A stretch of 64,000 nucleotides of DNA from Heracleum sosnowskyi (Eukaryota; Streptophyta; Magnoliopsida; Apiales; Apiaceae), in contig CM061243.1 of assembly GCA_030848705.1 (NCBI GenBank), forward strand, positions 112,926,674 through 112,990,673. The letters run 5' to 3'. The notes beneath the pieces were generated by a model. That model did not search any database and was not told where the DNA came from. It saw nothing but the letters and a program-made list of their open reading frames with translations. Positions 1 through 11,318 of the stretch are shown here, piece after piece. Numbering within the stretch: the first letter of the stretch is position 1; each line of letters opens with the position of its first letter. Both the position numbers and the translations under genes were made by a program.

Positions 1-62
1 TTAGTTGAGTTATCCTCGAAGTATTTGCTTGTCGAACTCTATCCAATCAAATAGGGGGAGAT
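1..62 (+). mobile_element. 3' end of an upstream copia internal region with polypurine tract
   Basis: The purine run at about 51-61 (AGGGGGAGA) directly precedes a TG that opens a long terminal repeat at 63. In a plus-strand LTR retrotransposon this is the position of the polypurine tract that primes plus-strand DNA. These 62 bases would then be the last part of an internal region lying mostly outside the window. The same LTR is also followed by a primer-binding site, so it seems to serve two internal regions. Confidence 0.55.
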
Positions 63-1238
63 TGTAAAGCATAATGTAACATAAGATGTAAAACAGATAA
101 CTACAACTCAACAAAGGACAAGACAGACAATAATATTAACAGAAGCACAGGAATCCAGAATCAAAGAAGAAAAGGTAAACTCAAAAAATCAAAATACGTT
201 ATGTATTCTTGAAGTCCGTAAACAGGTCACGGAAAGAAGTTCATGAAAATGTTCAAGCCTCAGTGACAGCAAAAGAAACAAGACTTTCAAGACGACAGAA
301 GTATGTGAATGATTTAGGGTTAAGTACCACGGGATTCCAGTGATTTAAACGAAGCAACCAGAACGACAAGGGACTTATCAGCAGCATTGAATTGAAGACA
401 TAAAAGAAGAATTGATCAAGTGTTATTCATCTGTGAACCAGACCAGTTGCACTAGGTGACGGCACTAAAAAGATCAAGTTGTTTTATCGTCTCAGAAGAA
501 ATTGATACAGTCTAAAACTGAAACACCCTGGAGCTGAATGGATTTTCTAAAAGGTCAAGGACAAGGAAAAGAGTTCGATGGTTTTTCTTTTAAGAAAACC
601 ATCGAAGGTGACATAAAGAAAAACAAAAGAAAATGTTCGATAGTTTTCTTAATTAGAAAACCATCGAATGAAAAGTAAAAAGTGAATGAAAACTTTAATA
701 AAGTAAAAGTTCCATTCGATAGTTTTTATTTTAAAAACCATCGAATGCAATTATTACTTTATTATTCAATAGTTTTCAATTCACAAAGTGGGTGAAAAGT
801 TTTCTTTGTTTGTCAGGTTGATGAGAATTGGACGGCCAAGATTGTTTTAACAATTAAGGTTCGATAGTTTTCTAAAAACTAAGACTACAATTACAACAGA
901 GGAAGTGTGTCTTCTTCAGTCAGGTTCATTCACACAGAAGCAATTACGGAGAGAGAGGAAAAGCCAGAGAGAAAATACTAAGAACATTAATTCTGATGGA
1001 ACTCTATCAATGTATTGATTGTGAATAACCTAGAACTCATTGAAGCTAATCTACGGATTAGAAATTGTAGCACCCTTCGAGGTTTATATTTATAAAAAGA
1101 TATATTCCCCGAAACTTGATTTGGTTTGGTGTGTTTGATTTCGTTATAGAACTGAAAGATTAATCCGCGAACGAAATTGAATTATTTGTGAGTATCGTAT
1201 TCAACCCCCCCCCCTTCTACGATACTTTGGACCTAACA
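63..1238 (+). repeat. Ty1/copia LTR (element C)
   Basis: The LTR opens with TG at 63 and closes with CCTAACA at 1232-1238. It is bounded by a polypurine tract on the left and a tRNA-iMet primer-binding site on the right, which fixes both ends (1176 bp). The 3' part has the CAACCCCCC...CTTCTAC block at about 1202-1220, which recurs near the end of the LTRs of elements A and B in this window. The middle carries three strong hairpins (574-747). No partner LTR is visible, so the element is incomplete or continues upstream. Confidence 0.8.
574..747 (+). promoter_or_regulatory. Hairpin array in LTR of element C
   Basis: Three inverted repeats built on TTCGATGGTTTT and AAAACCATCGAA lie at 574-606, 636-668 and 713-747. 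Each has arms of 11-14 bases around a short AT loop. Half-sites follow near 767 and 862. Sirevirus-type copia elements are known to carry repeated palindromic motifs in the LTR upstream of the transcription start. A regulatory role here is inferred from that parallel and from position. Confidence 0.6.
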
Positions 1239-1252
1239 ATTGGTATCAGAGC
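1239..1252 (+). other. Primer-binding site (initiator tRNA-Met type)
   Basis: ATTGGTATCAGAGC directly follows the LTR. It matches the usual plant copia primer-binding site complementary to the 3' end of initiator tRNA-Met. Confidence 0.9.
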
Positions 1253-1399
1253 TACTTGATTGATATACAAATCAGATCCGGTGAATGAGACCAAAATCAA
1301 ACGTAGCGTGAAAATTCGAAGCAAATTTTTTTAACTTTCAAAAATTTTCATTTAATTGGAATTTCTTGAATTTTAAACAATTTGAAATTTTCAGAAACC

Positions 1400-2138
1400 A
1401 TGAGTGCTCCAAAGACAACCGCTGGTATTAAAGTTCCCCCGTTTACTAGAGATGATTTCGATTTGTGGAAGATGAAGATGCTGTTATTTATCAAGGCATC
1501 TAATCCGTTGTATATTGGCATATTAGAGAACGAACCGTTTGTACCAATGAAACCAGTTAGTGAATCTACAGCTCCTGATGGTAGCAGGATTCCTTCAGGC
1601 ACCCAACCTAAGGATATAAGTGAATTTACAGATTCTGACAAAGAACTGATTCGATTGGACACCGGTTTAATGTTGATATTAGCGGACTCCGCAGACAAGG
1701 AAATGAGCTATCAGTTGATGAACTGTACAAGCGGGAAACATATGTGGGATACCATTAACTTGATAATGGAAGGAACTGAAGACGTTCAGGAAAACAGATT
1801 GGACATTCTGACTTCTCAATATGAAGCGTTTAGGTCCCTGCCAGGAGAAAGTATAACTCAGGTCTTTGAGAAATATACTAAGCTCCTCAATGAATTGGCA
1901 ATGAAAGGAAAGACCTATCCACTGAGAGAATCGAACAGGAAGTTCATGATGACGCTGCCCCATCATGTAGAACACAAGTCATCATCCATTAGGGAAAGAA
2001 TTAACTTCACAAAGATGCCACTAGAGATGATCTATGGCAAGTTGAAGACCTATGAGATGGAACAGGAACAAAGAGTGATAATCTACGGATCAGGGACAGT
2101 GGACAACAAGCACAATGCACTAGTGAGATCAGCAACAC
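1400..2138 (+). pseudogene. Truncated copia gag (element C)
   Basis: The reading frame from ATG at 1400 encodes the N-terminal part of a plant copia Gag (UBN2/DUF4219 type). It has the W-x-K-M-K-M-L-L motif near residue 20 and an LTSQYE...FRSLPGE...Q-V-F-E-K-Y core. It is clearly related to the gag of element B at 15330: both contain MLLF, LTSQYE, ETYP/HYTN and LKTYE-type blocks. The frame runs about 245 codons and then enters the AT-rich Helitron-like sequence near 2138, so the zinc knuckle and all of pol are missing. The last codons up to the stop at 2179 belong to the inserted sequence. The fragment is not functional. Confidence 0.8.
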
Positions 2139-3415
2139 TTGTAGTCGGACGGAGATCATATCTTTGTGATTTTACTTAATTACCCTTACTTATTTTTTTT
2201 AAAAACTATCATTAAATAATAACATTATTTATAACCAATTACCTTTTCAGCTAAAATACATTACTTGTTATTATTATTTTTCTAACAAAATCCTCTATTT
2301 TTCAAAAAAAAAACACTGGTGATTATCTTTTTTAACAAAAACATCTTACTTTTTCTATTTTTTCTTATAAAACCCCCTCATTTTCCAAAAATATCACGAA
2401 CAAACCCTTATTTATTTATTTTAGAATGTATTTTAATACTTTTAATTATGAGCACTATTTCAGCTGAAACGTGTTACTTTTTCTATTTTTTTCATTTTCT
2501 AAACATTAAAAGTTTGGTCGGTCGGTATAGTACGTTGTGATTTTACGTAATTGTCCTTTCTTAAATTCGTGTTTTTACTTAATTAACCTTATTTATTTAT
2601 AGAAATATATTATTAAATAATAATATTACCTATTTATAACCAATTACCGTTTTCACCTAAAATACATTAATTTTTTTATTTTTTCTAACAAATTCCCCTA
2701 CTTTTTCAAATATATCACGGACAATTATCTTTTTAACTAAAACATGTTAGTTTTTCTATTTTTCCTTACTAAAACCTCCCATTTTCCAAAAATATCACGG
2801 ACAAAACTTTAGTTATTTATTTTTAAACCTAATATTATAATTATTTTTTTTAAAAGTTTACATGTCTACATATTTTTCTTAACAAATGTAATTACTAGAA
2901 AATTAAAATATAAATAATCAAATACCTATTTATAACCAATTATATTTTCAGCTAAAACACATTAAAGATTTTTTCTAACAAAGTCCCTCATTTTCTAAAT
3001 ATATCACGGGAAATTGCCTTTTTCAATTTACTTTTTCTATTTTTCTCACTAAAATTCATTCTTTTTCTAAAAATATCACGGACAAACCCTTTACTTATTT
3101 AATTTAAAACGTATTTAAATAATTTAAATTATTAAATTTTAAAACCTAATTTTCCAAAAATATCACGGGCATTTACCTTTTAAAACTAAATATATGTTAC
3201 ATTTTTTATTTTTTTCATACTAAAACCCCTCATTTTCAAAAAATATAACGAGCAAACTATTACTTATTTATTTTAAAATAGGATTTAATGTTTTTAATTA
3301 ATTAAAATTGTTTAGCTATTTTAACATGCGTACTTATTTTTTTAACAAATATAATTAAAAACATAACAATAAAATAACAATTAACAATCTGTGCATCGCA
3401 CTGGTTTTAAGCTAG
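2139..3415 (+). mobile_element. Helitron-like unit H1 (type Y, 5' truncated)
   Basis: The unit begins inside a GTAGTCGGACGG block that also opens units H4, H7 and H10. It ends with the hairpin GTGCATCGCAC followed by GGTTTTAAGCTAG|T at 3411-3416. The 3' CTAG-T end with a small hairpin about 10 bases upstream is the hallmark of plant Helitrons, which insert between A and T. The interior is a degenerate tandem array of an AT-rich unit of roughly 110-130 bp with the landmarks TTTTCAGCTAAAACATG, TTTTTCTATTTTT and AAATATCACGG. There is no coding sequence. Confidence 0.6.
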
Positions 3416-4878
3416 TATTATTAAAGACGAAACATTAAAAGTTTTGGTTAGTCGGCCGGTATTTGGGCCGAGCCTATCTATAATTTGGGTCGGGGCTATC
3501 TATAATCAATTTATTTATAACCAATTATTTTTTGCAGCTAAATACATTACACATTTTATATATTTTTCTAACAAAAACAACTCATATTTTAAAAATAAAA
3601 TAGGTAACATATATATAAAATGATAATATTATTACATATTTATAATTGATTACCTTTTTTAGCAAAAAACACATTATATGTTCTACATTTTCTAACGAAA
3701 ACAACTCATCTTCTAAACATAACACATGGAAAATAAATATGTAATGGTAATATTGTTATATATAATTATTAATAAATAACCACTTACCCTTTTCAGCTAA
3801 ACACATAACCTTTTTTTTTCTCACTTAAACAACTAATTTTCTAAAAGTAACACGAGCAACATATATATATAAAGGTAATATAATTTTATATTTTTTCCAG
3901 CTAAAACACATTACCTATTTTATATATTTTTCTAACCAAAATAACTCATCTTCTAAAAATAAAATAGGTAACATATATAAAATGGTAATATTATTCCATA
4001 TTTATAACTGATTACCTTTTTCAGCAAAAACTCATTATTTGTTCTACATTTTCTAACTAAAACAACTCATTTTATAATCCTAGCACATGGAAAATAAATC
4101 TGTAATGGTAATATTGTTATATATAATTATTAATAAATAATCACTTACCCTTTTCAGCAAAACACATAACCTTTTTTTATTTTTTTTAACTTAAACAACT
4201 AATTTTCTAAAAGTAAGACGAGCAACATATATATATATAAAGGTAATATAATTTTATATTTTCTAATTTAAACAACTAATTTTTTAAAAGTAACATGAGC
4301 AACATATATATAAATGTAATATAATTTTATATAATTATTAATACGTAACTAACTGTCGTTTTAAGAACATTGTCTATTTTATATTTTTTAAGTAAAACAA
4401 CTCATATTCGAATTAAAAATAACACGGACAAAATATAGATATAATGACAATATTATTATATTAAACTTAAAAAATCCGGGTTTGATATAATTTTTTATAA
4501 CATACAATTTAAATAAGATAATTAATAAAAAAATATAAGTAATAGCATATGTTAGAAGAAACTCGGTACATCACAGAACACATATTTTGTTATTTGCACT
4601 TTAGTCAAATTTAAATTTTTTTAAGAGCAAATAAATACAGACCGTTAGATCTATTATTTAAAAATATTTTATATTTTAATATATAAAATACTACTAAAGA
4701 TTACGTCAACAATTTATTAAATTAAATTATTTATATTATTAGATATATAAATCCAATTTATTATATACACATATAAATATATATTAAAATTTCATAAAAT
4801 AATATATAATTACAAAAGTTTAAATAAAAAATAATAAAATATTAAAGAAAACTGTGCATCGCACGGGATATAAGCTAG
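3416..4878 (+). mobile_element. Helitron-like unit H2
   Basis: The unit starts with TATTATTAAAGACGAAAC, matching the second part of the Helitron-like 5' end seen intact at 41984. It finishes at the 3' terminus GTGCATCGCAC...TAAGCTAG at 4856-4878. The interior differs from the other units: its repeats carry ACATATATATAAA and GGTAATATTATT blocks and 'AACTCAT(C/T)TTCTAAA', as if the internal satellite evolved separately. There are no ORFs of note. It directly abuts H1 and H3. Confidence 0.55.
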
Positions 4879-4879
4879 T

Positions 4880-6545
4880 ATATTATTAAAGATGAAACAT
4901 TGAAAGTTTTGGTACATATTTTTTGATACGGTACTTGCCTTATTTAATTGTTTATTTAATTATTATAAAAATTATTATAATCAGTTACCCTTTCAGTTAA
5001 AATACATTACCATTTTTTTCTAAAACATTCATGGGCAATTTCCTTTTCAGTTAAAACATATTACTTTTTTCTATTTCTCTTACTAAAATCCATCATTTGC
5101 CAAATATATCACGAGAAAACCCTTACTTATTTATTTTAAAACTTATTTTAATACTTTTAATTGGCTATTACATTTCCCTTTTTTTCTTGAAATATCACGG
5201 ACAATTACATTTTTTAGCTAAAACATGTTATATTTTCTATTTTCCTTACTAAAATCCCTCATTTTCCAAATACATCACGGACAAACCCTTACTTATTTAC
5301 TTTAAAATCTATTTTAATAATTTTAATTGACAATTACCTTTTCAACTAAAACATGTCACCTTTTCTATTTTTATTACTAAAACCTCTCTTTTTTCAAAAA
5401 TATCACGGGAAAATCGTTATTTTTATATTTTAAAATTCAACGAAAACATGTTACTTTTTATTTTTTTACTAAAACCCCTCTTTTTCCAAAATATCACGGG
5501 CAAACCGTTACTTATTTATTTTAAAATCTATTTTAATATTTTTAATTGTTTAAAAATGTTTAACACGTTTACTTATTTTTTTAATAAATGCAATTAATAA
5601 AATATAAAATATAAATAATAAAATTAACTATTATTAAAAACAATCTGTGCATCGCACGGGTTTTAAGCTATATTATTAAAAACGAAACATTAAAAGTTTG
5701 GTAGTCGGACGGACGATCGATATTTTGTGATTTTACTTAATTACTCTTACTTATTTTTTTTTTAAACTATCATTAAATAATAACATTAATTATAACAAAT
5801 TACCTTTTTAGCTAAAATACATTACCTGTTTTTATTTTTTTTCTAACTAAATCCTCTATTTTTCAAAAAAAAAAAAACACAAGTGATTATCTTTTTTAAC
5901 AAAAACATGTTACTTTTTCTATTTTTCTTATAAAACCCCCTCATTTTCCAAAAATATCACGAACAACTCTTATTTATTTATTTTAAAATGTATTTTAATA
6001 CTTTTAATTATGAGCACTATTTCAGCTGAAACGTGTTACTTTTTCTATTTTTTTCATTTTCTAAAGAAATTATTATTAAATAATAACATTTTTATAACCA
6101 ACTACCTTTTCAGCCAAAATACATTACCTTTTCTATTTTTTCTAACAAAATCCTCTCTTTTAAAAAAAATCACGGATAATTACCTTTTTCAACTAAAACA
6201 TGTTACTTTTTCTATTTTTCCTTACTAAAACCCCTCATTTTTCAAAAATATCTTGGGTAAATCATTACTTATTTATTTTGAAACTTATTTAAATACTTTT
6301 AATTATAGGCACTTAACTTTTCAGCTAAAACATGTTACTTTTTCTATTTTTCCTTACTAAGACCCCTGCTTTTCCAAAAATATCACGGACAAACAGTTAT
6401 TAATTTATTTTAAAAATCTATTTTAATTATTTAAAAAAGTTTAACATGTCTACTTATTTTTTTTAGCAAATGCAAATTAATAGAATATTAAAACATAAAT
6501 AATAAAAATACTAAATATTAATAACAATTCGTGCATCGCACTGTT
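4880..6545 (+). mobile_element. Composite Helitron-like dimer H3-H4
   Basis: H3 (4880-5670, type G, with GGTAC...TTTTTTGATACGGTACTTGCC) is joined head-to-tail to H4 (5671-6545, type Y, with GTAGTCGGACGG). The junction reads TTTTAAGCTA|TATTATTAAA, so the internal 3' end lacks the CTAG-T terminus. The outer 3' end near 6529-6545 keeps the GTGCATCGCAC hairpin but is cut short before CTAG. Each unit consists of degenerate copies of the same AT-rich satellite. The same G-Y pair recurs twice at 41984-45433. Confidence 0.6.
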
Positions 6546-6610
6546 ACCCATTAAGAATGAAGCTTGAAAAATATGAGCAGGTGCCTTTGCCTATATTTCC
6601 AATTACTAGT

Positions 6611-6994
6611 TGTTAACGGAGGAATTTGGTGATAACAAATTTCGGAGATTGTTGGAATAACGAATTGTAAAAATAGGGGAATTTGGGTTTTTGGATGTTT
6701 GGGGCTGGACTTGAAAGGTATCTCGACTTGTTATATGTGTCGGATCATATTCCAAGATGCCTGCGTACCCTGTTTATATATAGGGATCAAGTCAACGCAG
6801 TTCTGTGATAGGATAATGTTTTTAATCCCTGTGATTGTTAAGGGATATCTTGAGATAAGTTGATTTTATCTTTTTAGAGTTATATTAGCCTTGTGATTCT
6901 TTTTTGATTTGAAAGAATCGTTTGGAGATATTTTTTAGTAATTAATATCGTGAAATTAGGAGATAATTGAGGCAATCGAAAATATGGTGTAACA
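6611..6994 (-). repeat. 3' LTR of a minus-strand LTR element (LARD-like)
   Basis: The segment reads TGTTAACGGAGG... to ...GGTGTAACA on the plus strand. Bases 6611-6832 are repeated at 8891-9113 with only scattered differences. On the minus strand the LTR is preceded by a polypurine tract (the C-run at 6995-7008), so this is the 3' LTR of an element read right to left. Confidence 0.65.
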
Positions 6995-7008
6995 ACTACC
7001 CCCCAGTT
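6995..7008 (-). other. Polypurine tract of the minus-strand LTR element
   Basis: ACTACCCCCCAGTT on the plus strand is a purine run on the minus strand, directly before the LTR end at 6994. It agrees with the primer-binding site at the other end in setting the orientation. Confidence 0.6.
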
Positions 7009-7185
7009 CTTCAGTGCAGCTTGATGGACTGGAGAACTAAGCATGCTTTGATCTTCCGAATTTCCCGAGTCACTGAAACAACTAGGAGTAGAGGATTAGC
7101 AAATAATATGGAGCAGTTAATTACATGTAATATGTCTGTAGTTGTGAGGGAGACAACATGAGCATTATCCCAGAGGATCTTCTCC

Positions 7186-7545
7186 TTAAGAGGGAAGGCT
7201 TTCTTCACCTTAAGAGGGTGGACTCTTTTCTCCATAAGAGGGTGGACTCTCTTCACCTATAAGAGGGTGGACCCTCTTGACCTATAAGAGGGTGGACCCT
7301 CTTCACCATAAGAGGGTGGACTCTCCTCACCTATAAGAGGGTGGACTCTCCTCATCATAAGAGGGTGGACTCTTATCTCCATAAGAGGGAGTACTCTTCT
7401 CACCTTAAGAGGGTGGACTCTTCTCACCTATAAGAGGGAGGACTCTTCTCACCTTAGGAGGGTGGACTCTCTTCTCCATAAGAGGGAGGACTCTCTTCAC
7501 CATAAGAGGGTGGACTCTCGTCACCTATAAGAGGGTGGACTCTCT
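7186..7545. repeat. Minisatellite of about 15 hairpin-forming units
   Basis: About 15 imperfect units of 22-28 bp share the core AAGAGGGTGGACTCTCTT and the linker CACCTAT or CTCCAT. Each unit contains AAGAG...CTCTT, a short inverted repeat, so the array can fold as a string of small hairpins. It lies inside the internal region of the minus-strand LTR element. Spacing and sequence vary from unit to unit, so it is not a CRISPR array. Confidence 0.85.
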
Positions 7546-7614
7546 TCTTGGTGAGCTTTCCGGAAGTACGGATAAGCACCCCGGAAGTACGGGTTTACCA
7601 AGGTATTCCAAGCA

Positions 7615-8180
7615 GTACCCTCCTCATAAAAGGGCCTTCAAAATTAAATTTCAAGCAACACCTTCCACAAAGAAGGGGCCTTCAAAAAATAATTTCCAAG
7701 CATCACCTTCATAAAGAAGGGCCTTCAAAAATAATTACAAGCAACACCTTCATCAAAAAATGGTTTTCAAAAATATCACACAGGGACAACCACGGAATCT
7801 AAGAATGTCCAATGTTTACAAGTAAATGTATGATGCACATGATGATATGAATGAATGCATGATGCGAATGATGCACATGATGATATTAATGAATGCATGA
7901 TGCGAATGATGCAGGGCCTTCAAAACAAGATTATCCCGAAGGGCCTTCACAAAACGATCACCCCGTAGGGACTTCAAAAAAGATTATCATCTTCAAAAGA
8001 AGGTCTTCTAAAATATTATACTCCTCGAAAAAGGGTCTTCAAAAATATTATCCTCTTCAAAAGAGGGTCTTCAAAAATATTATTCTTCTCAAAAGAGGAT
8101 CTTCAAAAATAATATGCTCCTCGGAAGAGGGTCTTCAAAAATATTATCCTCTTCGAAAGAGGGTCTTCTAAAATAATCTA
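7615..8180. repeat. Second minisatellite (GGGCCTTCAAAA / GAGGGTCTTCAAAAAT)
   Basis: About a dozen degenerate units of 30-45 bp are built on CTTCAAAAGAGGGTCTTC followed by AAAAATAATTA-like spacers. The left part uses GGGCCTTCAAAA instead. CTCTTCAAAAGAG again makes a small inverted repeat. A two-copy tandem duplication of about 46 bp (ATGATGCACATGATGATAT...) sits inside it at roughly 7827-7912. Open frames across it are by-products of the repeat. Confidence 0.75.
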
Positions 8181-8870
8181 ACTCCAAATCTGAAAATATG
8201 TCTGGCATATACGTACGGTACAACAATATACGCAAATATTAAAAAATTAAAATAAACTGAAAAAACTTATCTCGATTTTTTTTGCTGGTCCGAATAATGT
8301 TCACTGTTTTTGGAGTTTTTTCACCTTCAATGCCTGCTTGATGCTCTTGATAATTATCTTCGTTCGGTTCCTATTTTATTGATGTTAAGTGCGCCAGCTT
8401 AATTCATGTAATAGCATGTCAAGCTTTGTCCTCTGTTTTTGGTTTTTTGTACCCGCGCACATGACCTTCAAATTTATTTTTTTTACTCGCGGGTCCTTGC
8501 TGTCAAGTAGTAACTGCCACCTGATTAATTCACCTTGGTTGTTTTATAAAATTTCTTAGACTTTTAACTCTTCTTTTATCAATAGGTCAAGCAAACATGT
8601 TAACTTCCTTGATGCCGTTTTTCCTTGTTCGTCTAAAACTGGGGTCACCCATCTCGCGCCTGTAGCTCCGATTTGATAGTAAATTACGCGCTTGTAGCCT
8701 CCGATCTTTCCGATCTACCACGGTACGAAAATTCCTGAATATATAAAATTTTAAATTAAATTCAACCACCGCCGCCATCGTTTTGCTCTTTCATTAAAGT
8801 CGCTGCAGATCCATAATAACCCCCCACGTGTATTGTATAGCTTGATTGTCCTCCACAATCAAATAATTAT
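8181..8870 (-). mobile_element. 5' internal region of minus-strand LTR element, no recognisable gene
   Basis: This is the stretch between the primer-binding site and the minisatellites. On the minus strand a 63-codon frame occupies 8587-8778, rich in Arg and Lys (RTVVDRKDRRLQARN). It could be a gag remnant, but I do not recognise it. No protease, integrase, RT or RNase H motif is visible anywhere between the two LTR copies, so the element looks like a non-autonomous large retrotransposon derivative. Confidence 0.45.
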
Positions 8871-8890
8871 CCCCTCCTTCTAGCGCCAAT
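8871..8890 (-). other. Primer-binding site of the minus-strand LTR element
   Basis: Read on the minus strand, the bases next to the right LTR are ATTGGCGCTAGAAGGAGGGG. This is a common plant LTR-element primer-binding site and differs from the copia iMet type. It marks the right LTR as the 5' LTR. Confidence 0.65.
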
Positions 8891-9113
8891 TGTTAACGGA
8901 GGAATTTGGTGATAACAAATTTCGGAGATTGCTGGAATAACGAATTATGAAAATAGGGGGATTTTGGGATTTTGGATGTTTGGGGCTGGACTTGAAAGGT
9001 ATCTCGACTTGTTATATGTGTCGGATCCTATTCCAAGATGTCTGTGTACCCTGTTTATATATAGGGATCAAGCCAACACATTTCTGTTATAGGATAATGT
9101 TTTTAATCCCTGT
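8891..9113 (-). repeat. 5' LTR of the minus-strand element, truncated
   Basis: The segment is a direct repeat of 6611-6832. Similarity stops abruptly at AATCCCTGTG (9104-9113), about 160 bp short of the left LTR's length. The lost part would be the transcriptional start of this LTR on the minus strand. The break could be a deletion or another insertion, and the sequence to its right is not recognised. Confidence 0.65.
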
Positions 9114-9599
9114 GTTTATATATTCGAATGACATGTAAATTTGAGTAACAATACTGTAGTTTTCAGCCTCTTGTTACTCTGCAGTGGGATCATTATGAAA
9201 TCGTAACTTCACCTGTGTGAGTTATTAATTTAGTGAATCAACTACACTGGTAATGTCATTCTACCATCAGGCTCAAGAATATCGATCCAGTAATGTCTTT
9301 TTTCATAATATTTTTTCTTTTCGTACGATAAGAACCTGTGCATGCAGGATTTGATTAACGAAGTTAAATTAAAACAACTTTAACTTTAATAAAATTATTC
9401 AAAGCAAGATTAGTATTCCATACATACAATTAGAAATCTGTAACATTCATAACTCAGTCTAGCAGGCTATTACTGATCAGAGGAATTTGTCAATATCAAA
9501 TATATATCCCCATCTCGGCGAGCGGAACCATGATTAAATTTCACCCCGGGCTAAACTATCACTAAAATTTCAGTAAATAAAAAAAAATTACATACCGTA
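9114..9599. other. Unassigned intergenic sequence
   Basis: No coding frame, LTR end or repeat is recognised here. It lies between the truncated LTR and the hAT remnant and may hold the degraded 3' end of the hAT element. Confidence 0.4.
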
Positions 9600-10560
9600 A
9601 TTGTGGACATCTTTACAACCTTTTCTTTCTTGAGGAAGGCACAGATGACAACTGAATTCTACGACTTTGCATATTTTGATAACGTTGCAAAATGACTTCG
9701 TCGTTTATGTCTCTAAATATGGCCTTCTCAATGTAAACCACCATGCCATCTGTTCCTTTAAAGATATATCTTGAGATTCATCGACCATAAGTGAAAATAC
9801 TTATCTCCAATGTCAACAAATATAACTGATCTTGTCTCAATTGCACAAGCACTTACTAACTCTTTTTGTACCTTCGGAGAAGTAAGTTGACAATTACTAG
9901 GGGCATTGGGACCTACAGATTTTGCAACTTGATCATCCCTCTAACAATACCATTCAAGAACTTCAAGAAAGTTTCCCTTGTATATTGAATCTGATGATTC
10001 ATTATGACCACGAAAAGGTAAGCCTAGCTGCAACAACAATCAGATAACACTTAAAACTACTGTTAAACGATTGCGGTACTCAACCTCCATCTCAAGTCCA
10101 TGTGTAGATAAAATATGGGAGACACTTTGCTTTTGATTTTTGAATGTCTGACATCTTCTTGTAGCTTCATTATGGGAGCTACCAAAAGAACCTATATGGT
10201 CTCTGAATACTTCCAATGCCCTCTTCCAATCGTTAAATTCTGTTACCGAAAACACATCCCTTCCAGAATTATCTGCTTTATTTGGTTTAAAGAGATAACA
10301 CCACAAACAATATGCACGATCATATTTAATACTATATTCTAACCTGTCAAACTCTTTGAACCAACTTTTTTGAAAGCTTCTTCTTTCTATACCGTACTGA
10401 GTCTTTGGGAACTCGTAATTTAGAGGCTGACAAGGGCTTTTAGCGAGATATGCCCTCCGCACTTGATATCTAATATTTACATTGCATTCCTCAATTTGAT
10501 CTCTACGTCTTGGGTCTGAAATCAGTTTTCTGGATTGAATTCAACACATGCCCTTTTATT
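9600..10560 (-). pseudogene. hAT-type transposase remnant (TTF zinc finger / DUF4371)
   Basis: The minus-strand frame 10462-10040, open upstream to about 10540, encodes the N-terminal region of the zinc-finger MYM-type-1-like hAT proteins common in plants. Visible blocks are QPLNYEFPKTQYG, SWFKEFDRLEYS, AYCLWCYLFK with the paired cysteines, and FRDHIGSFGSSHNEA. The next part, 10030-9640, continues the family in broken frames: LPFRGHNESSDS, KGNFLEVLEWY, NCQLTSPKVQKEL and a DIGDKYFSLMVDESQDIS-like block. At least two in-frame stops and a frameshift interrupt it, and the catalytic C-terminal half is absent. It is a dead fragment. Confidence 0.75.
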
Positions 10561-11318
10561 ACTTGGTCGAGTGGTTTGTAAGTAGTAACTTGACCGAATG
10601 GTTAGCAACTAGCAAAATTCCTGTCATTAATCAATACCCATCAACTAATTACACAAATTTATCAAAAAATTAAACTCTCAAATAATCAAATTAGGGAAAA
10701 CATAATTCTATTTCTAGGTATTTAGGGAATTAGGGTTTTACCTTAATTGAAATTTTAAATCACCTTTACCAACTGATTGTGGGCTTAAGAGAGTCGAGGG
10801 ATGAGAAACGGGAGCGCCAGTCGCAGCACGGCAGCAGAGCTCAACCTCAAGAGCAGTAGACTAATTGGGCTTATCTGAGTAGACTAATTGTATTTTTTTT
10901 TTCTTTAGTAGTGAATCTTTGACATCTTTCCTTTTTATTATAATTTATAATTGTTTGATAATTAAAATTTATTTTAGTCTTCTAAAGCATTAAAATTACA
11001 ATTAAAATTTAAAAAAAGTTTTTTTTAAAAAAAATTTCAAAATTAAATTTTTTTAATCGAAGTACAAATTGTTTTTGTCTACATTTCAATACTACTTAGT
11101 GAAGAAGCAAAAGGAATGAAAAAGTTGTTTTTATTTAATCAATACTACTTGTGTTTATACTCAGAATGGATGTGCAACTTGTATGCTGAGCTGTCATTCT
11201 ATTCTTGTAACTAACTTGCAGTATTGCTAGAGTGTACGTGCTGTTGAGTGAAGGACATGTGATTAATCACCCACGCTTAATTCTGTTGTGACGTTTGCGT
11301 GATGTCACGTATATCAAC
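10561..11318. other. AT-rich stretch, probably LTR remnant of the minus-strand copia fragment
   Basis: There is no gene. The right part should hold the 3' LTR of the minus-strand copia element, since a polypurine tract and an LTR-like TGTTGATATACG start (minus strand) occur at about 11310-11333. I could not find its other end. Confidence 0.35.

Noticed and set aside
6010..6228. Short frames in the AT-rich arrays (also near 2319, 41967, 42859, 43095, 44062, 44823)
   Set aside because: All are Phe/Leu/Lys-rich by-products of the Helitron-like satellite and recur with each unit.
7186..7545. Regularly spaced repeats resembling a CRISPR array
   Set aside because: Units are contiguous and degenerate with no unique spacers, and the sequence is a plant nuclear genome; it is a minisatellite.
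7548..8171. Frames of 84 and 92 codons across the second minisatellite
   Set aside because: They repeat with the minisatellite units (GPSK, KRGSSK) and have no conserved domain.
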